A DNA stretch of 64,000 nucleotides from Acidimicrobiia bacterium (GCA_027494135.1 JAOSJK010000001.1:227378-291377), one strand, 5' to 3'. Positions 17,293 through 26,817 are shown, counted from the first letter of the stretch. The notes: a model not told the origin generated them from the letters alone. Numbers and translations are program-made.

Positions 17293-17325
17293 GAGCCCTC
17301 CTCAGAAGTAGGTGATGCTTCATTT

Positions 17326-17361
17326 ACTATAGGTGACACGTCATGCTTATGCAAGTAGGGT
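17326..17361. promoter_or_regulatory. Overlapping divergent promoters of yceI and marR
   Basis: Minus strand: TTGCAT (17354-17349), 17-base spacer, TATAGT (17331-17326), for yceI. Plus strand: GTGACA (17333-17338), 17-base spacer, TAGGGT (17356-17361), for marR, with its ATG at 17369, so the regulator mRNA is probably leaderless. ATGCTTCATTTACTA and ATGCTTATGCAAGTA are related direct repeats in this AT-rich patch and may be MarR sites. Confidence 0.55.
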
Positions 17362-17368
17362 CTCTCCC

Positions 17369-17833
17369 ATGGCAGACATCGAGTGGCTCGACGAACGACA
17401 AGCGAGAGCGTGGCGCTCCCTGCAGTTCATGCAGGCGCGCCTCGAGGCTCAGCTCAACCGTCAGCTCATGGCCGATTCGGGTCTGTCCCTGTCGGACTAC
17501 GTCGTGCTCGTGAACCTCACCGACCAGCCCGACGGACGGCTCCGGATCTTCGCGCTCGCACACGAGATCGGATGGGAGCGAAGCCGCTTGTCCCACCACA
17601 TCAACCGCATGGCCAACCGCGGGCTCGTCACCAAAGAGGCCTGCGACTCCGACCGGCGCGGCGCGTATGTCGTCCTCACCGACGAGGGCCGACAGGCGAT
17701 CGAAGAGGCCGCGCCGCGTCACGTCGCGATCGTCCGCCGTCTCGTGATCGACCAGATCGACGCTGAAGAGCTCGATGTCATCGGCGCCGCCGCCGAGAAG
17801 GTGCTCACCGCGTTGGCGCAGGCCGAGCTGTGA
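17369..17833 (+). CDS. MarR-family transcriptional regulator
   Basis: Winged-helix regulator of 154 residues. The recognition region is ALAHEIGWERSRLSHHINRM, followed by the wing DSDRRGAYVVLTDEGR, a signature arginine/glycine wing of the MarR family. The N- and C-terminal helices form the dimer interface. ATG 17369 is used because the earlier in-frame ATG at 17333 lies inside the promoter. It is divergent from yceI with 76 bases between the starts, an arrangement usually meaning local repression. The inducing ligand is unknown. Confidence 0.88.
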   Translation: MADIEWLDERQARAWRSLQFMQARLEAQLNRQLMADSGLSLSDYVVLVNLTDQPDGRLRIFALAHEIGWERSRLSHHINRMANRGLVTKEACDSDRRGAYVVLTDEGRQAIEEAAPRHVAIVRRLVIDQIDAEELDVIGAAAEKVLTALAQAEL

Positions 17834-18144
17834 ACGCCCGGAGCCGCCTCGTCGACCGGCTGTAGATCAGCGGTACCGGCGCGTCGCGGTCTCCGGCCAG
17901 GGTGCGCTCACCCGCTCCCGCGGCTTCACCCGCGGGCAGCTCGGCCCGCTCGAAGACGAGTTGGATCCCGCGCTCTTCCTTGTCGGTCGGGTAGTCGTAG
18001 CGGGAAAGGAGTCTGAGCACAGGAGCCACCTCGGAGTTATTGCTTCTTATATGTTATCGCTAGATGCCACATAAATAAGATATATCACTATTTTGAGTCA
18101 TTCGACCGATGGACAGACGGCCAATAACTGCTAGAATCCTAGAT
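17834..18144. other. Intergenic gap upstream of hipB-like gene, AT-rich at its right end
   Basis: No supported gene; a minus-strand reading frame at 17805-18029 has no family features. The right part (18040-18145) is far more AT-rich than the surroundings and contains an imperfect inverted repeat (18046-18054 with 18069-18079) that could be a terminator for marR or an autoregulatory site. Confidence 0.4.
18110..18142 (+). promoter_or_regulatory. Promoter of the hipBA-like operon
   Basis: TGGACA (18110-18115), 16-base spacer, TAGAAT (18132-18137). CTAG-AATC-CTAG (18131-18142) overlaps the -10 box and may be an antitoxin operator. Expected start of transcription is at the ATG (18145), so the mRNA looks leaderless. 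Confidence 0.5.
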
Positions 18145-18471
18145 ATGAGAACACCTGGCCGGCGTGTATCGGAGCTGGAGGCCGAGATCGGGCGGCACCT
18201 GCGCGCCCGCCGCATCGACAAGGGGTTGCGCCAGACCGAGCTTGCTGAGCTCGCCGACATCTCCGTCGCCACCCTGAGCCACCTCGAGGGTGGCAAGGGT
18301 GGCAACGTCACCACGCTCGTGAAGGTGGTCCGAGCCCTCGACGCGACCAGCTGGATCGACCAGCTCGCGCCCGTGACGGGATTCTCGCCGCTGGCACTGC
18401 TCGACCGGGGTGCGCGCGCGACCTCCGAGCGACCCCGGCGCGTGCGGGCTCGTCGTGCGGGAAGAACGTGA
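18145..18471 (+). CDS. HipB-like XRE-family antitoxin/repressor
   Basis: A 108-residue Cro/C1-type DNA-binding protein. The helix-turn-helix spans about residues 12-66 with the core GLRQTELAELADISVATLSH followed by LEGGKGGNVTTLVKVVRAL, the HipB layout. The C-terminal tail is Arg-rich. ATG 18145 is chosen over the in-frame ATG at 18109 because the latter lies in the -35 box. Its stop overlaps the hipA-like GTG. It is expected to bind and restrain the kinase and to repress its own operon. Confidence 0.8.
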   Translation: MRTPGRRVSELEAEIGRHLRARRIDKGLRQTELAELADISVATLSHLEGGKGGNVTTLVKVVRALDATSWIDQLAPVTGFSPLALLDRGARATSERPRRVRARRAGRT

Positions 18472-19784
18472 GCTATCAACCCGTCGACGTCATCGAAGTC
18501 TCAGCTTGGGGAGAGCGAGTCGGTGCCGTTGCGCTCGATCCGACGACGAGCGTCTACGCGTTCGAGTACACGCCAGAGTGGATCGCCAGCGGCATTGAGC
18601 TGGCTCCGCTGCACATGCCGTTGCGCTCTGGTGTCTTCGAGTTTCCCGAGCTGTCGCGTGAGACCTTCCTCGGCCTTCCGGCCATGCTCGCCGATGCCCT
18701 TCCCGACAAGTTCGGCAACGCCGTCGTAGACGCATGGATGGCCGAACAAGGCCTCTCCACGGATCGGATAACGGCCCTCGACCGACTCGCATACGCCGCT
18801 GATCGCGCGATGGGCGCCCTCGAGTTCCGCCCCCCGATGCGCGACACAAGCACTGAAGAGCCGACCGCGGTAGTCCTTGCCGACCTGGTCGTCGCTGCCC
18901 GTCGAGCTCTGACCGGCGAGCTCTCCGGTCACCACGCTGCCCACGACGCACTGGCTCAGCTGGTGACGGTCGGCACCAGCGCGGGAGGCGCGCGCGCCAA
19001 GGCCGTACTCGCGTTCAACCCGACTACGTGGCAGGTGCGCTCCGCACACGCCGACATGCCGGAGGGCTTCGAGCATTGGTTGATCAAGCTCGACGGGGTC
19101 AGCGGAAGCGTGGGGCTCGACGGTCACGGCGACCGGCTAGGTGAGAGCGCGCCCTACGGGCGCATCGAGTACGCGTACTACCTGATGGCAACCGGCGCCG
19201 GTATCGAGATGGCCGATTGCCGGCTACTCGCCGAAGGCCCCCGACGGCACTTCATGACCCGTCGATTCGATCGCGAAGCCGGCGGGCGCCGACATCACCT
19301 CATGTCGCTCTGCGCGATGGCACACCTCGACTTCAATCTCACCGGTGTGCACAGCTATGACCAGTATCTGGAGACCGTACGCAGGCTTGGGCTCAGCCCG
19401 AACCAGATCGCTCAGGCCTACCGGCGGATGGTGTTCAACGTAAGCGCCGTGAACCGCGACGACCACACCAAGAACCTCGCCTTCCTGCTCCCCGAGCGAG
19501 GCCGTTGGCAACTTGCCCCAGCGTTCGACGTCACACATGCCTACCGCCCGGACAGCCCGTGGACGTCCAAGCACTTGATGTCCGTCAACGGGCGCTTCGA
19601 CGAGATCGCTCTCTCGGACCTGCACGCTGTCGCGGAGCGTCATGACGTACCCGGCTACAAGCGCATCATTCGGGAGGTCGCTGATGCGATCGACCGATGG
19701 CCGCACTACGCAGAGCAGGCCGAGCTCGACGCGGTAGTCACCGCCGAGATCGCCAAGGACATGGATCGTTTCCGGCCGAGCTGA
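18468..19784 (+). CDS. HipA-like serine/threonine kinase toxin
   Basis: A 438-residue HipA-family kinase, the usual full length. Visible features are the N-subdomain segment LPDKFGNAVVDAWM, the P-loop-like GTSAGGARAKAVL, HWLIKLD (ATP-Lys region), the catalytic loop VNRDDHTKNLAFLL (Asp and Asn) and the metal-binding LAPAFDVTHAY. Characterised HipA proteins phosphorylate glutamyl-tRNA synthetase and relatives and slow growth; the target here is unknown. GTG 18468 overlaps the antitoxin stop. The AT-rich promoter suggests that the module was acquired. Confidence 0.88.
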   Translation: MSYQPVDVIEVSAWGERVGAVALDPTTSVYAFEYTPEWIASGIELAPLHMPLRSGVFEFPELSRETFLGLPAMLADALPDKFGNAVVDAWMAEQGLSTDRITALDRLAYAADRAMGALEFRPPMRDTSTEEPTAVVLADLVVAARRALTGELSGHHAAHDALAQLVTVGTSAGGARAKAVLAFNPTTWQVRSAHADMPEGFEHWLIKLDGVSGSVGLDGHGDRLGESAPYGRIEYAYYLMATGAGIEMADCRLLAEGPRRHFMTRRFDREAGGRRHHLMSLCAMAHLDFNLTGVHSYDQYLETVRRLGLSPNQIAQAYRRMVFNVSAVNRDDHTKNLAFLLPERGRWQLAPAFDVTHAYRPDSPWTSKHLMSVNGRFDEIALSDLHAVAERHDVPGYKRIIREVADAIDRWPHYAEQAELDAVVTAEIAKDMDRFRPS

Positions 19785-20104
19785 TCGCCCGGGCGATCTC
19801 GCACGGCCCATGGCCCTTCGCAGCAAGGCGGCTGACCTCTTTCCGTCGCGGACGACAACCTCCTCGACATCCACACTCCCCTCGACGACTCGCACCAGAA
19901 CCTTGATCCTCGCACCGAGGCGTTGCGTGGATCCCTTGAATCCGCCGCGCAGACTAGGCAGCCCGGATTTGGGCCGCGGCGACGCTCGACGCGTGACGGC
20001 GGAGATAGAACGTGTGATCATTCGTGCCGTGCAGCGTCGATGCCCGGCGCGCCGTAAAGCACCCGGCGCACCGTGACGCACCCGAACCCTCGTGAGGGAA
20101 CCCC
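19785..20104. other. Intergenic gap, nothing recognised
   Basis: 320 bases between hipA-like and livG-like genes. Open frames on the minus strand are uninterrupted but lack recognisable domains and ribosome-binding sites. CCCGGCGC followed by CCGT repeats twice near 20046-20075 without obvious function. Confidence 0.4.
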
Positions 20105-20890
20105 TTGGCGACACGATCCGCAGCGCCCGCTCTCGACCTCGACTCGGTGGTGGTCCGCTTCGGGGGCGTGACCGCGCTCGACGGCGTCGACCTGACCGTC
20201 GAAGCCAGCGAGCTCTGCGGGCTGATCGGTCCGAACGGCGCCGGCAAGACGACGCTCTTCGACGTCGTCTCGGGTATCACCGGGCCCGATGCCGGAAGGG
20301 TGCACCTCTCCGGCCGTGACGTGACGGGTTGGTCGCCGACGCGGCGCGCCCGCGCCGGGCTGCGCCGCACGTTCCAGCGCGTGCAGACCTACGGATGGCT
20401 CTCCGTGGAGGACAATGTCGTCGCCGCCCTCGACTGGCGGGGCGGCGGAAGCGGTCTCCTCGGCGACCTGGTCGGAGCACCCGGTCGGCGCCGCCGCGAG
20501 AGCGAACGGCGCACCCGCGCACGCGAGGTGCTCGAGCAGTGCGGGCTCTCTGCGCTGCGCGACGCACCTGCGGGCTCGCTGCCGATCGGAGTGTCGAGGC
20601 TCGTCGAGCTCGCCAGGGCGATCGCCGACCCGCCCAGGGTGCTGATGCTCGACGAGCCGACATCGGGGCTCGACGAGGCGGAAGCGGACCGCCTGGGCGA
20701 GCTGATCGACACGGTACGCCGGGCGGAGGGCTGCGCCGTACTGCTCGTGGAGCACGACGTAGGGTTCGTGCTCGGCCGGTGCGATCGCGTGGTCGTCCTC
20801 GACCTGGGGAGCGTGCTCACGTCGGGAAGCCCGGCAGAGGTCCGGGACGACCCCTCCGTACGCACCGCCTATCTCGGATCGACGGCCTGA
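20105..20890 (+). CDS. LivG-like ABC transporter ATP-binding protein (HAAT family)
   Basis: A 261-residue ATPase of the branched-chain amino acid/amide importer family. Walker A is GPNGAGKTT, the LivG-specific RRTFQRVQ follows, then a variant signature LPIGVSRLVELARA, Walker B VLMLDEPTSGL and the switch His in LLVEHDV. The TTG at 20105 is preceded by a GAGGGA ribosome-binding site. It is the first gene of a five-component importer region (LivG, binding protein, LivH, LivM-LivF). Family members import amino acids, amides, urea or aromatic acids, so the substrate is open. Confidence 0.86.
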   Translation: MATRSAAPALDLDSVVVRFGGVTALDGVDLTVEASELCGLIGPNGAGKTTLFDVVSGITGPDAGRVHLSGRDVTGWSPTRRARAGLRRTFQRVQTYGWLSVEDNVVAALDWRGGGSGLLGDLVGAPGRRRRESERRTRAREVLEQCGLSALRDAPAGSLPIGVSRLVELARAIADPPRVLMLDEPTSGLDEAEADRLGELIDTVRRAEGCAVLLVEHDVGFVLGRCDRVVVLDLGSVLTSGSPAEVRDDPSVRTAYLGSTA

Positions 20891-20980
20891 GATGCCGGCC
20901 CGCCGGCATTCCCGCCAACCGTCGTACAGACCCGTATGGTGTGGCACTCGAGTGCCCGTCGCTTCACTCCGGAGGCCAGG

Positions 20981-22303
20981 ATGAGAGCCAGGACCACCCG
21001 CCGCTACGTCGTCCCGGTCGTGCTGTTAACGACTCTCGTGCTCGCCGCCGGGTGCACCAAGACCGATGACGACACCGGTAGCGACTCCCCCACCAGCGCG
21101 GGTGCCACAACCACGGTCGACGCGGCCACCGATGGCAGCACCACGACCACAGAGCCCGCGACTCGTACCACACGCGGGGTCACCGATACATCGGTGAAGG
21201 TAGGCGGCATCGTGTGGATGGGGCAGTTCTCCGGGATCGAGGCCGGCGTGGCCGCCCGCCTCGACCGCACGAACAGCGAAGGTGGTGTCAACGGTCGAAC
21301 GGTCGAGCTCGTAGCCGTGGAAGACGACGGCAACGACAGCGCGGCGAACCTCGCCGCCGCCGAGCAGCTCGTGCGCCAGGAGGAGGTCTTCGCGATACTC
21401 CCGATGCAGAGCTCCGCAATCGGCGCCGTCGACTTCCTCATCGAGGAGCAGGTGCCGTTCTTCGGCTGGGGAGTGAACCCCGCCTTCTGTCGCAACGAGA
21501 TCGGATTCGGCATCACGGGCTGTGTGAGCGACCCCAAGCTGGAGCGCGGTAGCAACGCGATGGGTACCGCACTCAAGCAGCGATTCGACGGCGACACCGA
21601 CAAGTCGATTGCGATCCTCGCCGAGGACAACGACTCGGGTCGCGGCGGCATCGTGCTCCTGCAGAACTCACTGGAGGCGATCGGCTTCGACGTCGTCTAC
21701 GCCGAGGGTGCCGTGCCGGCGCCTCCTACTGCCGTCGGCGACTTCACGCCCTTCGTGAACTCACTCGTCGAGAGCGACGGCGGCGAGCCGCCCGACATGA
21801 TCATGCTCCAGCTCTCGACCACCAACGCCATCTCGATGTCCGACGCGCTCCAGGCACGCTACGACGGGCTCGTGATCACCCCCTTCTACGACCCGCGCCT
21901 CGTAGGCAGCCCCGCCTTCGACGGTCACCTCGTCCTGACCCAGATGCTGCCGTACGAGTGGGCCGACGAGAACCCGGCGCTCGCCCAGATGATCGAAGAC
22001 GTCGACACGTACGACGCCGCCAACGGAACAGAGACCCTGCACAGCCTCTCGGTGGCCGCCGGCTACTGGGCTGCCGACTTCTTCCTCTCAGTACTCGAGG
22101 CGACCGGCGACGACCTAACGGTCGAGAAGTTCCTCGCGACCGTCAACGGCGGATTCGAATGGGAGGCCCCTGGGGTGATCGGTCCTTCGACATGGCCCGA
22201 GAACCACGGATACCCGGTGCCCTGTGCGGCGCTCTCACTCGTCGAGAACGGCGCGTATGTGCGCGACGTCCCACTCGTCTGCGGCGAGAACTTCGAGCTG
22301 TAG
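20981..22303 (+). CDS. HAAT-type ABC transporter substrate-binding lipoprotein
   Basis: A 440-residue exported lipoprotein: basic start, hydrophobic core, lipobox LVLAAGC, Thr/Asp/Ser-rich linker, then a periplasmic-binding-protein type I fold of the LivJ/UrtA class. It contains the typical two-lobe motifs GGVNGRTVELV and NLAAAEQLVRQEEVFAI. Conserved cysteines (CRNE, GCVSDP, CAALS, VCGE) probably form disulfides. ATG 20981 follows a GGAGG site. It presents the ligand to LivH and LivM-LivF encoded immediately downstream. Confidence 0.86.
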   Translation: MRARTTRRYVVPVVLLTTLVLAAGCTKTDDDTGSDSPTSAGATTTVDAATDGSTTTTEPATRTTRGVTDTSVKVGGIVWMGQFSGIEAGVAARLDRTNSEGGVNGRTVELVAVEDDGNDSAANLAAAEQLVRQEEVFAILPMQSSAIGAVDFLIEEQVPFFGWGVNPAFCRNEIGFGITGCVSDPKLERGSNAMGTALKQRFDGDTDKSIAILAEDNDSGRGGIVLLQNSLEAIGFDVVYAEGAVPAPPTAVGDFTPFVNSLVESDGGEPPDMIMLQLSTTNAISMSDALQARYDGLVITPFYDPRLVGSPAFDGHLVLTQMLPYEWADENPALAQMIEDVDTYDAANGTETLHSLSVAAGYWAADFFLSVLEATGDDLTVEKFLATVNGGFEWEAPGVIGPSTWPENHGYPVPCAALSLVENGAYVRDVPLVCGENFEL

Positions 22304-22312
22304 GAAGACGCC

Positions 22313-23332
22313 CTGAGCGAGTTCCTCAGCCTCGTCCTCAGTGGCGGGGTGTCCGGCGCGATCTACGCGGTCCTCGCGTCGGGCCTCGTGCTCACCTACC
22401 AGACGTCGGGCATCTTCAACTTCGCCCACGGCGCTATCGCGTTCTCGACCGCCTTCTTCTTCTTCCAGCTCAACCAGCCCGTCGCGAACGGGGGTCGCGG
22501 CCTGCCGATAGCCGTCTCGGCGGTTCTGTCGGTCGGGGTGTTCGCTCCCGCGCTGGGCCTCGTGCTCGACCGGATCGCGTTGCGACGCCTTGCACACGCT
22601 CCCGAGGCGGCACGCGCTGTCGGGACCATCGGGCTACTCGTCGCACTGCCGGGGCTCGCGCTCTGGTGCGTGGAGCAGGCCAACGACGTTCTCGACTGGG
22701 GACTGCCGACGAACGAGCAGGTCTTCCGGCCTCCGGGCCTCGGCCCGTCTCCGAAGCTGACATGGCGGGTGCTGGAGGGGGTGACACTCGACTCGAACCA
22801 GGTCGCGGTCTTCGCCGGGGCGGTGATAGCCGCCCTCGCCCTGTGGCTCCTCCTCCGCCACACGCGCCTCGGCCTCGAGACGCGTGCAGCAGTGGACCGC
22901 CCCGCACTCGCCCACCTGCGTGGCATAGACGTTCAGCGACGGTCGGCCGTCTCCTGGATGCTCAGCGCGACTCTCGCGGGCCTCGGCGGCGTCCTCATCG
23001 CTCCGATCTTCCAGCTCGACTGGTTCGTGTACGTCGCGCTCGTGTTCGCATCGTTCACCGCAGCGGTCTTCGGCCGGATGCGATCGATCCCACTCGTCTT
23101 CGCGGGCGGCCTGCTCCTCGGCGTCACTCAGAACCTCGTACAGGGCTACGCGCCCGAGGTGCTCACCGACATCTCCGGCTTCCGCACCGCCGTCCCGTTC
23201 CTGCTCCTCCTCGGCCTCCTCGTATGGCGTGGTGCGGAGCGTGGCAGGGCGGCCGGGAGCGTCGCGGAGGAGGCGCCGCCGCCCGACCCTCGCGCCGGGC
23301 TGCCCACGTGGCGACGCCGGCTCCCTGGGTGA
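22313..23332 (+). CDS. LivH-like ABC transporter permease
   Basis: A membrane permease of about 339 residues with hydrophobic helices throughout. It has the family signature GIFNFAHGAIAFSTAF after the first helix pair and LAGLGGVLIAPIF in the coupling-loop region. The start is uncertain: a CTG at 22313 with AGGAAG upstream gives a complete first helix, while GTG 22349 would cut into it. Its stop overlaps the start of the LivM-LivF fusion, so the subunits are made together. Confidence 0.82.
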   Translation: MSEFLSLVLSGGVSGAIYAVLASGLVLTYQTSGIFNFAHGAIAFSTAFFFFQLNQPVANGGRGLPIAVSAVLSVGVFAPALGLVLDRIALRRLAHAPEAARAVGTIGLLVALPGLALWCVEQANDVLDWGLPTNEQVFRPPGLGPSPKLTWRVLEGVTLDSNQVAVFAGAVIAALALWLLLRHTRLGLETRAAVDRPALAHLRGIDVQRRSAVSWMLSATLAGLGGVLIAPIFQLDWFVYVALVFASFTAAVFGRMRSIPLVFAGGLLLGVTQNLVQGYAPEVLTDISGFRTAVPFLLLLGLLVWRGAERGRAAGSVAEEAPPPDPRAGLPTWRRRLPG

Positions 23333-25175
23333 TCGCCGTCGTCGGGCTCGTCGTCTACGAGCAGTGGATCGCCGACGACTTCTGGGCGGGGCTCGTCACG
23401 CGAGGGCTGGCTCTCGGCCTCGTCTTCCTCTCGTTCGTCGTGGTAACCGGCATGGGCGGGATGGTGAGCCTCGCGCAATCCGCGTTCGTGACCGCCGGGG
23501 GTTCACCGCGGGGTGGCTGCTGAACCACCGGTGGCCCTCGACGATGCCGGTGCTGATGAACAACGGTCGGGTCTCGTTCGTGGTCGCGGCCCTCGCGGCC
23601 GCGGCCGTCGCAGCGTTGGCAGGCGTCGTGGTCGCGCTGCCCTCCCTACGACTCGGCGGCCTCGCACTCGCGCTCGCCACCCTTGCACTCGCGTTCACCG
23701 GCGATCAGCTCGTCTTCCAGGTCGATTCGGTGCGCAACGGCTCTGCCGGGTGGTCGGTACCCGCACCGTCACTGGGGCCGTTCGACTTCTCCGACGACCG
23801 CACGATGGCGATGCTCCTCCTGATCCTCGCGCTCGCGATCTCCTGGGTGATCCACAACCTCGAGCGCTCGGCGACCGGCCGCGCGATCTTCGCGGTGCGC
23901 TCGTCGGAGGTCGCGGCCTCCACGGCAGGCATCTCCCACGTGCGCGCCAAGCTCGCTCTCTTCGCTGTGTCGGCGGCGATCGCCGGCTTCGGCGGGGCGA
24001 TGCTCGCGTCGGTGATGAGTCCGTTCTCCAACACGACCACCCCCGCGTTCGCGGGACTCGTCTGGCTCGCGGTCACCGTCACCTTCGGTGTGCGCCGCCC
24101 AGCCGGTGCGATCCTCGCCGGCCTCGTGTTTGCGCTCTTCCCCGAGGTGCTCTCGGCACTCACCCGATGGGAGACCGCACCGTGGGTGTGGATCCCCACC
24201 GACGTGCGACTGGCACTCGACTCGTCGCACACCGCTCCGATCCTCTTCGGCCTCGGCGCCATCTCGCTCGCCCGAGAGCCCGACGGTGCACTCGCTCTGA
24301 CCGCACGCGGCCTCCGTGAGAGGCGAGAGCGACGGGCGTCGCGGCGCGGCGGCGTGGTTCCGCCGGCACCCGTGCCGCCGAAATCGGGGGAGCCGGGAAC
24401 GTCGCGGCGTGTCACCACGCCTTTCTCCGATGCCACGGGATCTGAGCAGGTCACGGCGCCTGCTCATGCAGAGGCGGACGCGGCACCGGACGCACTCGCC
24501 CTGGAGGGAATCCGCGCGGGCTACGGAGACGTAGAGGTGCTGCACGGCGTCGACCTCGCCGTACCGCCCGGGCACGCGGTCGCGCTCCTCGGCGCCAACG
24601 GGGCCGGGAAGTCGACGCTCGCAGCGGTCGCGGCCGGCCTTCTCTCGCCGAGCGAGGGCCGCGTCCTCCGAGACGGACGCGACGTGATCGGTGAGCCGGC
24701 GTTCGTCCGCGCCCGCGGCGGCCTGCTGTTGGCGCCCGAGGCACGCGGCGTCTTCCCCGGCTTGACCGTCGACGACAACCTGACCATCCGATTGCGCCGG
24801 CCCTCCGAGCGCGAGCGCGCGTACGAGCGATTCCCGATCCTCGGCGAACGTCGCCGGCAGGTCGCCGGCCTCCTATCGGGTGGCGAGCAGCAGATGCTCG
24901 CCCTCGCAGCCGCTCTCGTCGCCCCGCCCGCCGTCTTCGTCGCCGATGAGCCCTCGCTCGGCCTCGCCCCGCTGGCAGTCGACGCGGTCTTCGCCGCCCT
25001 CGCGGAGATGCGCGACCTGGGCGTCGCCCTGCTGCTCATCGAGGAGAAGGCCCGCGAGGCATTCATGCTCGCCGACACCGTTGCGTTCGTCCGCCTCGGG
25101 CGCATCGTCTGGTGCGGACCCCGCGACGAAGTGGGCGACGAGGTGCTCGACGCCGCCTACCTCGGCGACACCTGA
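23308..25175 (+). CDS. LivM permease fused to LivF ATPase (one frameshift)
   Basis: One chain of about 622 residues. The N-terminal 330 are a LivM-type permease (GMGGMVSLAQSAFVTAGG, LALATLALAFTGDQ, AGFGGAML). A linker of roughly 70 residues rich in Arg, Pro and Ala leads into a LivF-type ATPase with Walker A GANGAGKST, signature LSGGEQQM and Walker B VFVADEPSLGLAP. After Walker B comes LLIEEK, where LivF proteins usually have a Gln and other ATPases a His. The G run 23497-23501 is one base short; adding a G joins TAGG to FTAGWLLNH. The frame through the linker is open, so the fusion is not an artefact of the shift. GTG 23308 or GTG 23329 is the start. Confidence 0.82.
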
Positions 25176-25218
25176 GCCAACTGTCCGTTCCTCCCGCTAT
25201 CTCGACGGCTCCGACCGG

Positions 25219-26732
25219 TCAGACAGCGCAGTTCGACGGCTTCGGATCGGTAGCGAACGCGGGATTCTCACACTTCGCTCCTCGCCGAAATCGCCCTCGA
25301 GGTCGATGGAGTTCTTGGGGTCGCAGTTGAACACGCCTTCGTTGGTGGGGATGTCGGAGAGCATGAACTCGCCGTCCTTGACCTCGATCTCCACGAAGCA
25401 CTGCGAGGCGCGCCCGTTCGCGAGGTCCTGCCGTGCGTGCAGGCCACCACCGGTCCAGTCGGGTATCGCATCGGCGCTCTCCCAGACACAGTCACGTGTG
25501 AGGTCCGCTCCGCACGCGGTGGCTGCCTTCGCGAAGAGCAGCCACGCCGAGAATCCCTGAACACCGAGGTTCGCGATCTTCCCGCCCGGGCTGTACTCGG
25601 CCATTATGTCCAGATACTGCTGCGTTGCGAGGTTCTCCTTCGCGATGTCCGGATCGAGGAACGGGTAGTTCGACGCCATGAGATATGTGCCGTCCGCAGC
25701 TTTGCCGGCCTCGGCGATGAGCACCGGGTCGTAGCTGTTGCCGCCGGCACGCACGAAGTCGGGGTGGTACTCGATCTCTGCCATCGCGTTGAGCACCGCA
25801 GCCAGATTCGTCGGGTCTGCACCCCAGATGACCCCACGCACCCCGGCGGACTTCAATCCTTCTACGTAGCCGCGCCAAGACGCCTCGCCGGCAGCGTTGA
25901 ACTGCTCGTCGTAGACGATCTCCCAACCCAGGGCGGCCATCGCCTCCTTGGTCTTTGCTGCAGAGGTGATCGTCACGGCCATGCTTGCGGTCAGGAACCC
26001 GATCTTCTGCGTGGCCTCGGGGAACTTCTCCGCCAACCAGTGCAGGTCACCGATCGAGAGGCTGCCGAGATCGGACGGAACCGGCATGATTGCCAGGTCT
26101 GCTTCGACTGCCGCCGGGTTGGTGGCCGAGGAGATGCTGGGGAGGCCGCAGGCGAGCCGCTCGCTCTGGCCCTGGTCGTCGATGACACCCAGACCCCCGA
26201 CGAGCATGAAGTCACCCTCGTCACAGGCGTCGATTATGCGGGCCTGGTGCTCGGTGAACTTCGAGTCGCGCTCCTTCAGATCAATCTCACGGCCGTTGAT
26301 GCCTCCGGCGTCGTTGCACCACTTCGTGAACGCCTCGGCGCTGTCGAACAGCTCCTGGTTGAGCCCCGGTCGCCCCGCGAACCCGGGGTCCGCGATAGTC
26401 CCGACCTGGATCGAGGTCTCGGTGACGCCTGTATCGCTCGCGGTGAGCGTTGCGCCGGCGGGCGCCGGACCACAGACTTGGCCGAGATCGCCGAACTCAC
26501 CCGCAGCCGGGCCTGCCGGCGACGTCGGAGGAGCGGTCGACTCGGTGGGTTCGCCCGTCGCGTCGTCGCCCGACGCCGTCGGGTCGTCGTCGGAGCGGCC
26601 GCACGCCGTCGCCACCATTCCCAGCACCGCCAAAGTGGCGACGAGTGTCCGCAGCCGCGCGGTCCGGGACGTCGTGGGCCCCGCGCCGGCTGGGACGAGT
26701 GCTCTGGACCTGAAATCTCCGTCAGTCATCAT
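25219..26732 (-). CDS. Second HAAT-type substrate-binding lipoprotein (frameshift near the C-terminus)
   Basis: An exported lipoprotein of about 504 residues with lipobox GMVATAC after a hydrophobic stretch, a Thr/Ser/Pro-rich linker and a type I periplasmic-binding fold (GGINGREIDL, FMLVGGLGVIDDQ, VRGVIWGADP). Near 25275 a base seems to be missing: the other frame continues with AKCENPAF and ends in SNCAV, restoring a Cys pair usual for this group. ATG 26732 is used. It has its own promoter with an internal palindrome and converges on the LivM-LivF gene. It may deliver a second ligand to the same membrane complex or serve another one. Confidence 0.83.
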
Positions 26733-26760
26733 CGCTCCATCGAAGCTCCCCGAGATCGGA

Positions 26761-26790
26761 ACACTAGGAACGCGTTCCACCCACGTGCAA
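26761..26790 (-). promoter_or_regulatory. Promoter with LacI-type palindrome for the second binding protein
   Basis: On the minus strand: TTGCAC (26790-26785), 18-base spacer, TAGTGT (26766-26761). The spacer contains the perfect 12-bp palindrome GGAACGCGTTCC (26767-26778), which resembles LacI-family operators with a central CG. A repressor there would sit between -35 and -10. No LacI-type gene is in the window. Confidence 0.5.
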
Positions 26791-26817
26791 GGGGCGCCGG
26801 GGGGCCAGACGGAGCCG

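Noticed and set aside
17805..18029. Small minus-strand gene after marR
   Set aside because: It overlaps the marR end, lacks a ribosome-binding site, and no homologous family was recognised.
19224..20114. Long minus-strand reading frame over the hipA-like 3' end and following gap
   Set aside because: It is mostly antisense to hipA; the part in the gap has no recognisable domain or start signal.
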